64,000 nt of DNA, taken from positions 1,364,001-1,428,000 of the forward strand of contig NZ_CP014841.1 of assembly GCF_001641285.1 (NCBI RefSeq). Direction: 5' to 3'. Source of the stretch: Dyella thiooxydans. Lineage in GTDB: Bacteria; Pseudomonadota; Gammaproteobacteria; Xanthomonadales; Rhodanobacteraceae. Both the position numbers and the translations under genes were made by a program. The notes beneath the pieces are model-generated. The model was not told the DNA's origin and ran no database searches. It worked only from the letters and a program-made list of their open reading frames with translations. This document shows positions 35,851 to 44,184 of the stretch, piece by piece. The first letter of the stretch is position 1. Each line of letters opens with the position of its first letter.

Positions 35851-35933
35851 GGGCCCGCTCGCGGGCGATGCTCCTGCTCCTGATCCACAACGAGGCAAAC
35901 AGAGAGAAACATCGCCCGCGAGCGGGCTCCTAC
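35847..35933. repeat. REP-type palindromic pair (GTAGGAGCCCGCTCGCGGGCG)
   Basis: Left arm 35847-35870 (GTAGGGGCCCGCTCGCGGGC, then GATG) and right arm 35910-35933, its inverse complement (GTAGGAGCCCGCTCGCGGGC, then GATG when read on the minus strand), flank a 39-base spacer. The head GTAGGAGC and layout match the 14260 element, but the palindrome core differs, so these are two subtypes of one REP class. Confidence 0.85.
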
Positions 35934-35946
35934 GCGAAAGATTCGC

Positions 35947-36837
35947 TCAGGCGTCCTCGCCCCCGTCGAGGCCCGCGCGGCGCGCGGCGACCAGCGCCAG
36001 GGCGGACCAGTCCAGATCCTCGCCCCCGTGGGCCAGCGCGTCGAGGAGGCCATCGCGCAGCACGCCGGCAAACGGCAGCGGCACCCGCCTGCCCTCCCCT
36101 GCGCTCAACGCCAGGCCGACATCCTTGAGACCCAGCGGCATGGCGAAGCCGGCCGGGCTGAAACGCTGTTCGGCAATCAGCTTGCCGTAGCCCTGGTAGG
36201 CCGGCGCGGCGAACAGCGTGGAGGTCATCACCTCGAGGAAGTCCCCCGCGTCCACGCCGTAGGCGCGGGTCAGCGTGGAGGCCTCGGCCATCGTCTCGAT
36301 CGCCGAGGCGAGCATGAAGTTGCCGGCGATCTTCACCACGCTGGCCCGCACCGGATCCTCGCCCATCGGCCAGACCTTCGCGCCCATCGCCTCGAGCAGC
36401 GGGCGTACCTTGTCGATGGCGGCAGGCTTGCCGGCGGCGACGATGTTGAGCTTGGCCGCAGCGGCGGCATCCGGGCGACCGAACACCGGTGCGGAAACGT
36501 AGTCGATCCCCCGCGCCGCATGCGCGTCGGCCAGCTCCCGGGCCAACGCCACCGAGATGGTGGCGTGGTTGACGTGCACCGTGCCCGGATCCATCGCGTC
36601 GAGCAGACCGCTGTCGAGGAACACCGCACGTACCGCCTGGTCGTTGGCCAGCATCGAGCATACGGCGTCGCCCAGCACGGCACGGTCGGGGGTCCTGGCC
36701 AGCTTCGCGCCCAGCGCTAGCAGCGGCTCGGCCGCCGCCTCCGAGCGATTCCAGACCGTGACGGCATGACCGGCTGCCACAAGGTTGCTGGCCATGGCGC
36801 TGCCCATGGACCCCAGTCCGATGAATCCGACTTTCAT
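35947..36837 (-). CDS. NAD(P)-dependent 3-hydroxyisobutyrate dehydrogenase-family protein
   Basis: A 296-residue β-hydroxyacid dehydrogenase. The Rossmann start is MKVGFIGLGSMGSAMASNL; VHVNHATISVALARELAD and YVSAPVFGRPDAA are the substrate loops, and VVKIAGNFMLASAIETMAEA contains the catalytic Lys. Substrate could be a small hydroxyacid, glyoxylate or succinic semialdehyde; the sequence alone does not settle it. It is flanked by a REP element at its 3' end. Confidence 0.88.
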   Translation of the reverse strand: MKVGFIGLGSMGSAMASNLVAAGHAVTVWNRSEAAAEPLLALGAKLARTPDRAVLGDAVCSMLANDQAVRAVFLDSGLLDAMDPGTVHVNHATISVALARELADAHAARGIDYVSAPVFGRPDAAAAAKLNIVAAGKPAAIDKVRPLLEAMGAKVWPMGEDPVRASVVKIAGNFMLASAIETMAEASTLTRAYGVDAGDFLEVMTSTLFAAPAYQGYGKLIAEQRFSPAGFAMPLGLKDVGLALSAGEGRRVPLPFAGVLRDGLLDALAHGGEDLDWSALALVAARRAGLDGGEDA

Positions 36838-36947
36838 GCGATGTGCTCCGCGGCGAATGCTAAAAAGGTGGATGAGACCACCACCGGCGTTCAGTGGACG
36901 CGAAGCCGGCGCATGGCAGAAGCGCCGACCGGGGAACGCAGCGTTTC

Positions 36948-38129
36948 CTAGCCGGCCACCTCACCGGCCGCATGGCCGGATGCCCAGGCCCACTGGAAGT
37001 TGTAGCCGCCGAGCCAGCCGGTGACGTCGACCACCTCGCCGATGAAATACAGCCCGGGCACCCGCTTCGACTCCATCGTCGAGGACGAGAGCTCGTTCGT
37101 GTCGACCCCGCCCAGGGTGACCTCGGCGGTGCGGTAGCCTTCGGTGCCGCTGGCGACGATCGGCCAGTCGTGCAGCTGGCGGCCGATGTCGACCAGTTCC
37201 GCCTCGCGGAACTGCCGCATCGGTTTGCTCGGGAACCACACCTCGCACAGCCGCTGCGCCAGCCGCTTGGGGAGCAGGTCGCCCAGCACGTTCTTCAGTT
37301 CGGCCGCCGGGCGCTCGCCACGCTGCGCCACCAGCCAGTCACCGATGTCGGTCTCGGGCGACAGGTCCAGGCGCAGGTCGTCGCCCGCCTGCCAGTAGCT
37401 GGAGATCTGCAGGATTGCCGGTCCGCTCACACCGCGATGGGTGAACAGCAGGCCGGCACGGAAGCTGCGCTTGCCCACGCGCGCCTCGCTCACCGGCAGC
37501 GCGACGCCGGCCAGGTCCTGATAGCGCTCCTGATGCTTGCCGCTGAGCGTGAGCGGCACCAGGCCGGCCCGGGTCGGCAGCACGGTGTGGCCGAACTGCC
37601 GCGCCAGCTCGTAGCCGAAGCCGGTGGCCCCCAGGCTGGGGATCGACAGGCCGCCGGTGGCCACCACCAGCGAGGTTGCCTGCACCGGCCCGTCGGCCGT
37701 ATGGACAAGAAAGCCCTCTTCCGATGTCTCCACCCGGCTCACCGCGCAGCCGGTGCGCACCTCCACACCGGCCGCCGCGCACTCGTCCAGCAGCATGCGC
37801 ACGATCAGCTTGGACGACTCGTCGCAGAACAGCTGGCCGAGTTCCTTCTCGTGATAGCGGATGCCGTGCTTCTCCACCAGCGCGATGAAATCCCACGGCG
37901 TGTAGCGCGCCAGCGCGGACTTGGCGAAATGCGGGTTGGCCGAGAGGAAGTTGGCCGGCGTCGTGCCCAGGTTGGTGAAATTGCAGCGCCCGCCACCGGA
38001 CATCAGGATTTTCTTGCCCGCCTTGTTGGCGTGGTCGACCACCCGCACACGCTTGCCGCGCTGGCCGGCGGTGATGGCACACATCAGGCCCGCGGCGCCG
38101 GCGCCGATCACCAGCACGTCGACCTTCAT
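36948..38129 (-). CDS. HI0933/BaiN-family FAD-dependent oxidoreductase
   Basis: A 393-residue flavoprotein of the HI0933-like family (YhiN/BaiN). It has the dinucleotide motif DVLVIGAGAAGLMCAITAG, KKILMSGGGRCNFTN, ATGGLSIPSLGATGFGYELA and the C-terminal FIGEVVDVTGWLGGYNFQWA. The best studied relative, BaiN of clostridia, reduces bile-acid double bonds; the proteobacterial role is unknown. The start at 38129 gives MKVDVLVIGAG; nine codons upstream read into a repeat region. Confidence 0.9.
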   Translation of the reverse strand: MKVDVLVIGAGAAGLMCAITAGQRGKRVRVVDHANKAGKKILMSGGGRCNFTNLGTTPANFLSANPHFAKSALARYTPWDFIALVEKHGIRYHEKELGQLFCDESSKLIVRMLLDECAAAGVEVRTGCAVSRVETSEEGFLVHTADGPVQATSLVVATGGLSIPSLGATGFGYELARQFGHTVLPTRAGLVPLTLSGKHQERYQDLAGVALPVSEARVGKRSFRAGLLFTHRGVSGPAILQISSYWQAGDDLRLDLSPETDIGDWLVAQRGERPAAELKNVLGDLLPKRLAQRLCEVWFPSKPMRQFREAELVDIGRQLHDWPIVASGTEGYRTAEVTLGGVDTNELSSSTMESKRVPGLYFIGEVVDVTGWLGGYNFQWAWASGHAAGEVAG

Positions 38130-38195
38130 GCGCGGGAAACCGGATTCGATGACCACGGAGCGAACGACAGAGGCATGGCGAGAGGCATAAAGGCG

Positions 38196-38223
38196 CTGGA
38201 TTCCGGCTTGCGCCGGAATGACG
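38196..38223. repeat. Single palindromic repeat (ATTCCGGCTTGCGCCGGAAT)
   Basis: The palindrome at 38200-38219 is preceded by CTGG and followed by GAC, i.e. the inverse of GTCATTCCGGCGCAAGCCGG. It is a copy of the repeat seen at 11391 and 61703, sitting in the gap between the divergent BaiN-like gene and yajQ. Confidence 0.7.
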
Positions 38224-38306
38224 CGTGGAAGGATGAAGGCCGGTGATTATCCCATGCCCGCACTGGCTTACACTGGCGACCTTTTCCAGCAAGCCGAGAT
38301 GTCGCC

Positions 38307-38789
38307 ATGCCCTCCTTCGACGTGGTCTCCGAAGTCGACAAGCACGAACTCACCAACGCCGTGGACCAGGCCAACCGCGAACTCACCACGCGCTTCGACT
38401 TCAAGGGCACGAACGCGAAGTTCGAGCTGGACGATTTCGTGATCACCGCCACCGGTGCCAGCGAGTTCCAGCTCAAACAGATGCGCGACATCCTCACCAC
38501 TCGCCTTGCCACGCGCAAGATCGACCTGCGCGCGCTGGAAACCGCCGACCCGGAAACCAATCTGGCCGGATCGAGGCAGAAGATCACCGTGAAACAGGGC
38601 ATCGAGCAGGCGTCCGCCAAGAAGCTGATCGCCGCGATCAAGGCGGCCAAAATCAAGGTCGAGGCGCAGATCAACGGCGAGAAGCTTCGCGTCACCGGCA
38701 AGAAGCGCGATGACCTGCAGGCCGCCATCGCCCTGCTGCGGCAGACCGACGTCGGCGTGCCGCTGCAGTTCGACAACTTCCGCGACTGA
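38307..38789 (+). CDS. yajQ: YajQ family protein (UPF0234), possible cyclic-di-GMP-binding factor
   Basis: A 160-residue two-domain protein with MPSFDVVSEVDKHELTNAV and RFDFKGTNAKFELDD at the start and KLRVTGKKRDDLQAAIALL near the end. A Xanthomonas member (XC_3703) binds cyclic di-GMP and acts as a transcription factor partner, which fits the likely order of this organism. The length equals the usual 160-163. A diguanylate cyclase is encoded 4 kb away but no direct link is evident. Confidence 0.93.
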   Translation: MPSFDVVSEVDKHELTNAVDQANRELTTRFDFKGTNAKFELDDFVITATGASEFQLKQMRDILTTRLATRKIDLRALETADPETNLAGSRQKITVKQGIEQASAKKLIAAIKAAKIKVEAQINGEKLRVTGKKRDDLQAAIALLRQTDVGVPLQFDNFRD

Positions 38790-38797
38790 GCCGGCCC

Positions 38798-39316
38798 TCA
38801 GGCCGCGCCGCGACGGCGCAGCAACTGGCGCCCGATCCAGGGTGCCAGCGCCACCGCCACGCAGGCCATCGACACCGCCCACGAGAGGATCTCCCACGGG
38901 AGCACCGGATGGGGGTGATCGCTCGCAATGCAGGCCACCAGCGCCCCGGTCAGCGCCGAGAAGAACTGCACCAGCTCCACCCAGTACAGCACCGGCACCG
39001 GCTGCAGCCGCAGAGGCAACCGGACCCGGACCTGACGTCGGGCCAACCAGCCGGGCACGCGCAGCACCAGCTGCACCAGCAGAACGGCGACGGCCACCTG
39101 GTAGAGCGTCGCGTGCCAGGGGACATGGATGCCAGGGCGTTCGCCATGGCGGCAGGCGAATACCGCGAGCGTCACCAGCGCGTTGAACAGGACGAGACGC
39201 GCGGCCGCGCGGCGAGAGACATACGGGATCACCCGTAGGCGGCCGTCGCGCACGTCCGATGCCCTGGGCGGCAACCAGCGATAGCCCTCGCCGTCTTCGC
39301 CGACAATGCCGATCAT
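38798..39316 (-). CDS. Membrane protein of unknown function
   Basis: A 172-residue protein with about four hydrophobic segments (LVLFNALVTLAVF, LYQVAVAVLLVQLVL, ELVQFFSALTGALVACI, SWAVSMACVAVALAPWI) after a short soluble N-terminus (IGIVGEDGEGYRWLPPRASD). I do not recognise a family. It lies nine bases downstream of the DUF1345 gene on the same strand and probably shares its transcript. Confidence 0.6.
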   Translation of the reverse strand: MIGIVGEDGEGYRWLPPRASDVRDGRLRVIPYVSRRAAARLVLFNALVTLAVFACRHGERPGIHVPWHATLYQVAVAVLLVQLVLRVPGWLARRQVRVRLPLRLQPVPVLYWVELVQFFSALTGALVACIASDHPHPVLPWEILSWAVSMACVAVALAPWIGRQLLRRRGAA

Positions 39317-39325
39317 GCGGCCTCC

Positions 39326-40000
39326 TCAGACCTGGCCAGCCACGATATTCACCGTGACCGCGATGATGAACACGTTGAAGAAGAAGGCGATCACGCTGTG
39401 CAAAAGCACGATGCGCCGGATTTCGCGGCTGCTGATCTGCACGTCCGATACCTGGAACGTCATCCCGATCACGATCGAGAAATAGGCGAAATCCCAGTAG
39501 TCGGGCTGCCCCTTGCCGGGAAACTCCAGGCCCTGGTGCTGGCTGCCGTAGTCACCGTAGAACCCGTGCGCGTAGTGCAGCGCAAACATCACGTTGATGA
39601 ACAGCCAGGACAACACAATGCTCGCGCCAGCCACCGCGAGCGACAGCACACCACCGCCCTTGGCCACATGCAGTTCGGTGGCCAGTGCCACCATCACCAC
39701 GGCGGTGATGCCGATGGAGCTCCACAGAATGCCCCAGCGTCCGGCATCCTGCAGCCGGGCCTGCTGCCGCATGCCAGCCGTACTCGACCGGTTGAACATC
39801 AGCAGCATGCCGAGCAGGAAGGCCGCCGCGCCAAGGTCGAATCCCCCCAGCAGCGCGGGAGCCGGCGCCATGCCACCGGCATACAGGCACGCGGAGGCCA
39901 GCAGGAACACGCCGGCCGACAGGCTCAGCCGTGGACGCACGCGAAGCGAGCGCAGCGGGCGCCAGCGCTTCGCCGGTGCTTTCACGGAGTCATCGTTCAT
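39326..40000 (-). CDS. DUF1345 membrane protein
   Basis: A 224-residue integral membrane protein of the DUF1345 family. Hydrophobic helices are separated by conserved features: HYAHGFYGDYGS, PDYWDFAYFSIVIGMTFQVSDVQ and SREIRRIVLLHSVIAFFFN, the last two being the family signature and resembling the pore end of ion-channel-like proteins. Function is unknown. It is followed closely by a second membrane protein gene and preceded by an acetyltransferase-like gene 20 bases away. Confidence 0.85.
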   Translation of the reverse strand: MNDDSVKAPAKRWRPLRSLRVRPRLSLSAGVFLLASACLYAGGMAPAPALLGGFDLGAAAFLLGMLLMFNRSSTAGMRQQARLQDAGRWGILWSSIGITAVVMVALATELHVAKGGGVLSLAVAGASIVLSWLFINVMFALHYAHGFYGDYGSQHQGLEFPGKGQPDYWDFAYFSIVIGMTFQVSDVQISSREIRRIVLLHSVIAFFFNVFIIAVTVNIVAGQV

Positions 40001-40021
40001 GGCATGTCCGCACGACCGGGC

Positions 40022-40315
40022 TCATGCCAGCAACCCGGCGACAGCGGCGTGGCGATGTGCCCATGCCGCCGCATACGAACAGGCCGGACGCACCCGCCAT
40101 CCTCGTCGCTCCGCCACCTCGAACGCAGCCGCGACCAGCGCCGCGGCCATGCCGACCCCGCGCACGGCCGGGGGTACGCCGGTGTGGTCGATGGTCATCA
40201 GCGGAGGCGACGCCCCGGTGTCCAGCAGGTAGGTGAGGATGCCGCGATGACCGTCATGCACGGTCTCGAACAGGCAGGCATCCTCATCGTGCTGGACCGC
40301 AAATTCCTCGGACAT
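40022..40315 (-). CDS. YjdJ-type small GNAT-like N-acetyltransferase
   Basis: A 97-residue protein of the short GCN5-related group (COG2388, GNAT YjdJ). The single core includes FAVQHDEDACLFETVHDG, TYLLD, MTIDHTGVPPAVRGVGMAAAL (acetyl-CoA binding) and RRGWRVRPACSYAAAWAHRH. The start at 40315 gives MSEEFAV. Substrates are unknown. It could be the first gene of a run with the DUF1345 and membrane protein genes. The 200 bases between it and the DAHP synthase gene hold nothing I can identify. Confidence 0.82.
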   Translation of the reverse strand: MSEEFAVQHDEDACLFETVHDGHRGILTYLLDTGASPPLMTIDHTGVPPAVRGVGMAAALVAAAFEVAERRGWRVRPACSYAAAWAHRHAAVAGLLA

Positions 40316-40519
40316 GGCCTCTCCCGGCAATCGATGCGACAAGCATACGACCGGCGCGGTCGGCCGGCCGCACGTCGCGGGAGAACGCCAGGCGCAACAT
40401 GTTGCGCGGTCAGCCGGCAGTTAGCGATTGCTCACCCGGGGCCCCGCCGGACGGGTCGATGATCCCCGTGTCCCAGGATGTCCGGTCAGGGCATCCCGAT
40501 CCGCGCAAGCCGCGTTCGC

Positions 40520-41590
40520 TCAGGCCACCTGGCGTGCCGCCTGCCGGCGGGCGCGTACCGCATCGGCCAGCCGGGTCAATACTTCGACCGAGCGATCCCA
40601 GTCGATGCAGCCGTCGGTAATGCTCTGGCCATAGGTCAGCGACTCGCCCGGCACCAGGTCCTGACGACCGGCCACCAGATGGCTCTCGACCATTACGCCG
40701 ATGATGCGCGACTCGCCTCCGGCGATCTGGCCGGCGATATCGGCCACCACCGCCGGCTGGTTTTCCGGCTTCTTGCTGCTGTTGGCGTGGCTCGCGTCGA
40801 TCATCAGCCGCGGCGCCAGCCCGGCCTTGGCGACCGCAACGCAGGCCGCCTCCACGCTGGCCGCGTCGTAGTTCGGCGCGCTGCCGCCGCGCAGGATCAC
40901 ATGGCAATCGCCGTTGCCGGCCGTCGTGGCGATGGCGGTGCGGCCGTCCTTGGTCACGGCCAGGAAATGATGCGGTTGCGAGGCGGCCAGCACCGCGTCC
41001 ACGGCGATCTTCACGTTGCCGTCGGTGCCGTTCTTGAAGCCGACCGGGCACGATAGCCCCGACGCCAGCTCGCGGTGCACCTGGCTCTCGGTGGTGCGCG
41101 CACCGATCGCGCCCCAGCTCACCAGGTCGGCGATGTACTGCGGGGTGATCATGTCGAGGAACTCGCTGCCGGCCGGCACGCCCAGTTCGTTGATGCCGAT
41201 CAGCAGGCCCCGCGCCAGGCGCAGGCCGCGGTCGATGCGGAAGCTGCCATCCAGATCCGGGTCGTTGATCAGCCCCTTCCAGCCGACCGTGGTGCGCGGC
41301 TTCTCGAAATACACGCGCATCACGATCTCCAGCGCATCGGCATGCTTCTCGCGCTCAACCGCCAGGCGCTGGGCATATTCGATGGCGGCCCGGGTGTCGT
41401 GGATGGAGCACGGGCCGATCACCACGGCGAGTCGATCGTCACGCCCCTGCAGGATGGCGTGCAGCCGCTCCCGGCTGCGGGCGACGGTGCGGTGTGCGGC
41501 CTCCGGATCGGCGCAATCACCGATGACGTCGGCGGGCGTGGACAGGCGCTTCAGCTCGCGGATGCGCAGGTCGTCGGTAACGGTGCTCAT
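40520..41590 (-). CDS. aroG: 3-deoxy-D-arabino-heptulosonate-7-phosphate (DAHP) synthase, AroG/F/H class
   Basis: A 356-residue type I DAHP synthase, the first step of the shikimate pathway (phosphoenolpyruvate plus erythrose-4-phosphate). It shows VVIGPCSIHDTRAAIEYA, MRVYFEKPRTTVGWKGL, GARTTESQVHRELASGLS, VGFKNGTDG and MIDASHANSSKKP. The length and motifs fit the feedback-regulated AroG/F/H group; which amino acid inhibits it cannot be read from sequence by eye. It is preceded by a leader peptide rich in aromatic codons and a terminator, so its transcription is probably attenuated by aromatic amino acid supply. Confidence 0.95.
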   Translation of the reverse strand: MSTVTDDLRIRELKRLSTPADVIGDCADPEAAHRTVARSRERLHAILQGRDDRLAVVIGPCSIHDTRAAIEYAQRLAVEREKHADALEIVMRVYFEKPRTTVGWKGLINDPDLDGSFRIDRGLRLARGLLIGINELGVPAGSEFLDMITPQYIADLVSWGAIGARTTESQVHRELASGLSCPVGFKNGTDGNVKIAVDAVLAASQPHHFLAVTKDGRTAIATTAGNGDCHVILRGGSAPNYDAASVEAACVAVAKAGLAPRLMIDASHANSSKKPENQPAVVADIAGQIAGGESRIIGVMVESHLVAGRQDLVPGESLTYGQSITDGCIDWDRSVEVLTRLADAVRARRQAARQVA

Positions 41591-41626
41591 GGTGCGGTTC
41601 CTCGTGTCGGGGTTCCGGGCGACCAT

Positions 41627-41660
41627 GAAAAAAGCCGCCAGGGTTGGGCTGGCGGCTTTC
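41627..41660 (-). terminator. Attenuator terminator in the DAHP synthase leader
   Basis: On the minus strand AAAGCCGCCAG pairs with CTGGCGGCTTT across CCCAACC, followed by a run of six T. It lies 27 bases after the leader peptide stop and 37 bases before the DAHP synthase start, the classic position of an attenuator. Confidence 0.9.
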
Positions 41661-41686
41661 AGGATTCGGTGGGATCGGTGTTCTGC

Positions 41687-41767
41687 TTACGATCGCGCCC
41701 CTGGCTCCGCCTGTGGCTTCGGATAGCCATAAAACCAAGCAAACCAGCGGGCGGTGCGGATCGTCAT
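41687..41767 (-). CDS. Aromatic-residue leader peptide of the DAHP synthase gene
   Basis: A 26-codon ORF starts at the ATG at 41765-41767 and stops at TAA. Codons 8-15 read W-F-A-W-F-Y-G-Y (RWFAWFYGY), i.e. two Trp, two Phe and two Tyr within eight codons, in a proteome where these are rare. Together with the downstream terminator this is the signature of ribosome-stalling attenuation as in trp and phe operons. Stalling when charged Trp, Phe or Tyr tRNA is scarce would favour an antiterminator and let the aroG-type gene be transcribed. The mixed codon set suggests it senses all three aromatic amino acids. Confidence 0.85.
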   Translation of the reverse strand: MTIRTARWFAWFYGYPKPQAEPGARS

Positions 41768-41895
41768 GGAGTTAGGGATACCACATCCGACGACCGATGC
41801 AAACGTCGGAAATGGCATAAGCGCCGACCATCGGTGGCCGGAGGGCGGGCGCACGTTGCCGCAAGCGCCTGCCGGCACCTGTCGGCGCCGCTAAG

Positions 41896-42825
41896 ATGCG
41901 CGGCATGCCCACCGCCCTGCACCTCGTCACGCGACCGGCCCAGGCAGCGATCCGCCGCTGGGTGGCGGGCGCGTTCCCGCGCAACGGCGGCGGCACGGTC
42001 GATTACGACACCCCGGTGGGCGATCCCGGCCTGTTCGATCCGGACGGCGCGACCTGGCGCATCCATGCCGACTTCCCCGGCATGCTCGCCGGCGGCCTGG
42101 CCGCGCTGATGCTGCAGACGCTGCATCCGCTGGCGCTGGCAGGGGTGTGGGACCACTCCAATTTCCGCGAGGATCTGCTCGGCCGGCTGCGCCGAACCAC
42201 CACCTTCGTCGGTGGCACCACCTATGCGCCCCGCGCGTCGGTGGAGGCATTGATCGAGCGCGTGCGCCATATCCACGACCGGGTCCGCGGCAGCACCGAG
42301 GATGGCCGCCCCTACGATGCCAACGACCCGGCCCTGCTCACCTGGGTCCACGTGACCGAGGCCTACAGCTTCCTGCAGGGCTATCGCCGATACAGTCACA
42401 TCGACCTGCCGGCCGGTGCGGCCGACCGCTACTTCGACGAATGCCGCCGGGTAGCCGAAGCGCTGGGGGCGCGGGATGTGCCGCGCAGCGAGGGCGAGGT
42501 CGACGCCTACTTCCGTGCAGTGCGCCCCACGCTCGCCTATACCGGGCGCACCCGCACCGTGCTGGACATCCTCGCCCAGGTGCGGTTGCCGGTGCCGGTC
42601 GCCTCGCTGTCGCGCGACGTGTTCCTGCACGCCGGGGCCGCGCTGTTGCCCGAATGGGCGGTCCGGATGCTGCGGAGGACGCCTGCCCAGCGGGCCAGGG
42701 CACGGATGGCGGCGCATGCGCTGTGGTCGATGGCACCGGTATTCCGGCTGGCCCTGACCGAAGGCATCGCGGCGCATGCATGCCGCCGGGTCGGACGCGA
42801 TCCGCGCGAACTGCACCGCTGGTAG
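41896..42825 (+). CDS. DUF2236 (MpaB-like oxygenase family) protein
   Basis: A 309-residue all-helical protein of the DUF2236 family, which includes the haem-binding rubber oxygenase Lcp and fungal MpaB. Visible conserved parts are FPGMLAGGLAALMLQTLHPLALAGVWDHS, RTTTFVGGTTYAPRASVEAL, LTWVHVTEAYSFLQGYRRY and a C-terminal RVGRDP. Histidines in HPLALAGVWDH and WVHVTEA are candidate haem or metal ligands. The biochemical role in bacteria is mostly unknown. An in-frame ATG at 41905 is an alternative start. Confidence 0.85.
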   Translation: MRGMPTALHLVTRPAQAAIRRWVAGAFPRNGGGTVDYDTPVGDPGLFDPDGATWRIHADFPGMLAGGLAALMLQTLHPLALAGVWDHSNFREDLLGRLRRTTTFVGGTTYAPRASVEALIERVRHIHDRVRGSTEDGRPYDANDPALLTWVHVTEAYSFLQGYRRYSHIDLPAGAADRYFDECRRVAEALGARDVPRSEGEVDAYFRAVRPTLAYTGRTRTVLDILAQVRLPVPVASLSRDVFLHAGAALLPEWAVRMLRRTPAQRARARMAAHALWSMAPVFRLALTEGIAAHACRRVGRDPRELHRW

Positions 42826-42844
42826 GTGCGTGCCCAAGCCCGGC

Positions 42845-44017
42845 TCAGGCGAGGGATTCTCCCGACATCACGCGATTGCGCCCGGCCCGCTTGGCCGCAT
42901 AAAGCGCTGCATCGGCACGACGACGCAGCACGGTCATGTCCCAGCCGCCGGGACCGGCCACGGCGGTGCCGATCGACACCGTCAGGCGCACCGGTTCGCC
43001 GTTGATCACCAGCGGCGAGCTCTCGACCGTGGCGCGGATGCGCTCGGCCAGCGCCAGCAGGCCCGCTTCATCGACACCGGGCGACAGCACCAGGAACTCC
43101 TCGCCGCCCACGCGACCGACGATGTCACCGCTGCGGAGCATGCTCTGGATGTGACCGACCAGGGCCTGCAGCACCTTGTCGCCGCCGTCGTGGCCGAAAC
43201 GGTCGTTGATGGTCTTGAAGTGGTCGGCATCGAGCAGCAGCACACCGACCGACCCCCTCCAGCCCCTGGCTTCGGCCAGCATCCGGTCGGAAGCCTCGCC
43301 CATGGCGCGCCGATTGGCCACGCCGGTCAGCGGATCGATGCGCGCCAGTTCGTGCAGTTCGCGACGCAGGATCTCGTTGTAGAGCAGCAGGAAGCCGATA
43401 CTGGCAAACAGCGGCTGCATGCCCGAGAGCAGCACGTAGAACACGTTCACCGGCGACGGCGTGGCCACCTGCTCCGGCGGGTGGGAGCCCAGCCACAGCG
43501 ACCCGTTTCGCCACAGCAGCAATGCCAGTTCCAGCAGGTAGACCCACAACAGCACGCATCGGGCACGCGTGTCGCGGTCCCGGCAACCGCCGCGCAAGGC
43601 CTCGACATTGAGCAACACGTTGCCCAGGATCGCGCACGATCCCCACAGCACGCGCAGCCGGTAGTCGGGATAGACCGCACCCAGCCAGGAAACGCCGGCC
43701 CAGCCGAGGAAACCGATCGTCGCCGCCGTCTTCAGCCGCAGCGGCTCGCCGAGCAGTTGGCGGATCGCCACCACCACCATACCCTGGGCGAGCAGGTTGA
43801 GGGCGTTGCCTCCGATCACCAGCGCGGAGGGGGAAATGAACGCCTGCAACGCCAGCAGTCCGTAGCCGGTAGCCTCCACCGCCAACGCAAGCGCGCGCAG
43901 CCTTATGGCCGCCAGCGCGCGGTCGTTGCCGCTGTGGGTGCCCACCCAGAGCATGAGACCCAGCGCCAGGGCCTGCACCGCATTGAGCAGAGACAGTGTT
44001 TCGACTTGAACCGGCAT
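42845..44017 (-). CDS. Membrane-bound diguanylate cyclase (GGDEF)
   Basis: A 390-residue protein. The N-terminal 220 residues contain about six membrane segments (for example [12 protein letters not shown] and VVVAIRQLL region); a GGDEF domain follows from about residue 230. The active site is [15 protein letters not shown], a functional GGEEF variant, with metal-binding [17 protein letters not shown] and the final [17 protein letters not shown]. It should make cyclic di-GMP in response to an unknown membrane signal. No RxxD inhibitory site is evident ahead of GGEEF. The start at 44017 has a GGGGAGAGGGG upstream. Confidence 0.9.
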   Translation of the reverse strand: MPVQVETLSLLNAVQALALGLMLWVGTHSGNDRALAAIRLRALALAVEATGYGLLALQAFISPSALVIGGNALNLLAQGMVVVAIRQLLGEPLRLKTAATIGFLGWAGVSWLGAVYPDYRLRVLWGSCAILGNVLLNVEALRGGCRDRDTRARCVLLWVYLLELALLLWRNGSLWLGSHPPEQVATPSPVNVFYVLLSGMQPLFASIGFLLLYNEILRRELHELARIDPLTGVANRRAMGEASDRMLAEARGWRGSVGVLLLDADHFKTINDRFGHDGGDKVLQALVGHIQSMLRSGDIVGRVGGEEFLVLSPGVDEAGLLALAERIRATVESSPLVINGEPVRLTVSIGTAVAGPGGWDMTVLRRRADAALYAAKRAGRNRVMSGESLA

Positions 44018-44184
44018 CCCCTCTCCCCGCCCGGCCGGCCACGTGTGCCGCCGAATTGCACGGCGCGATAGTACCTGTCGGGCCGGCCTCCGTGCACGGC
44101 GGCGGCTCCCCGGGGTCACCCGGGGCTTTGCCAGTCTGCGGGGATTGGCTACTTTCGCCGCGGGGACACTCAACCGGACACCGG

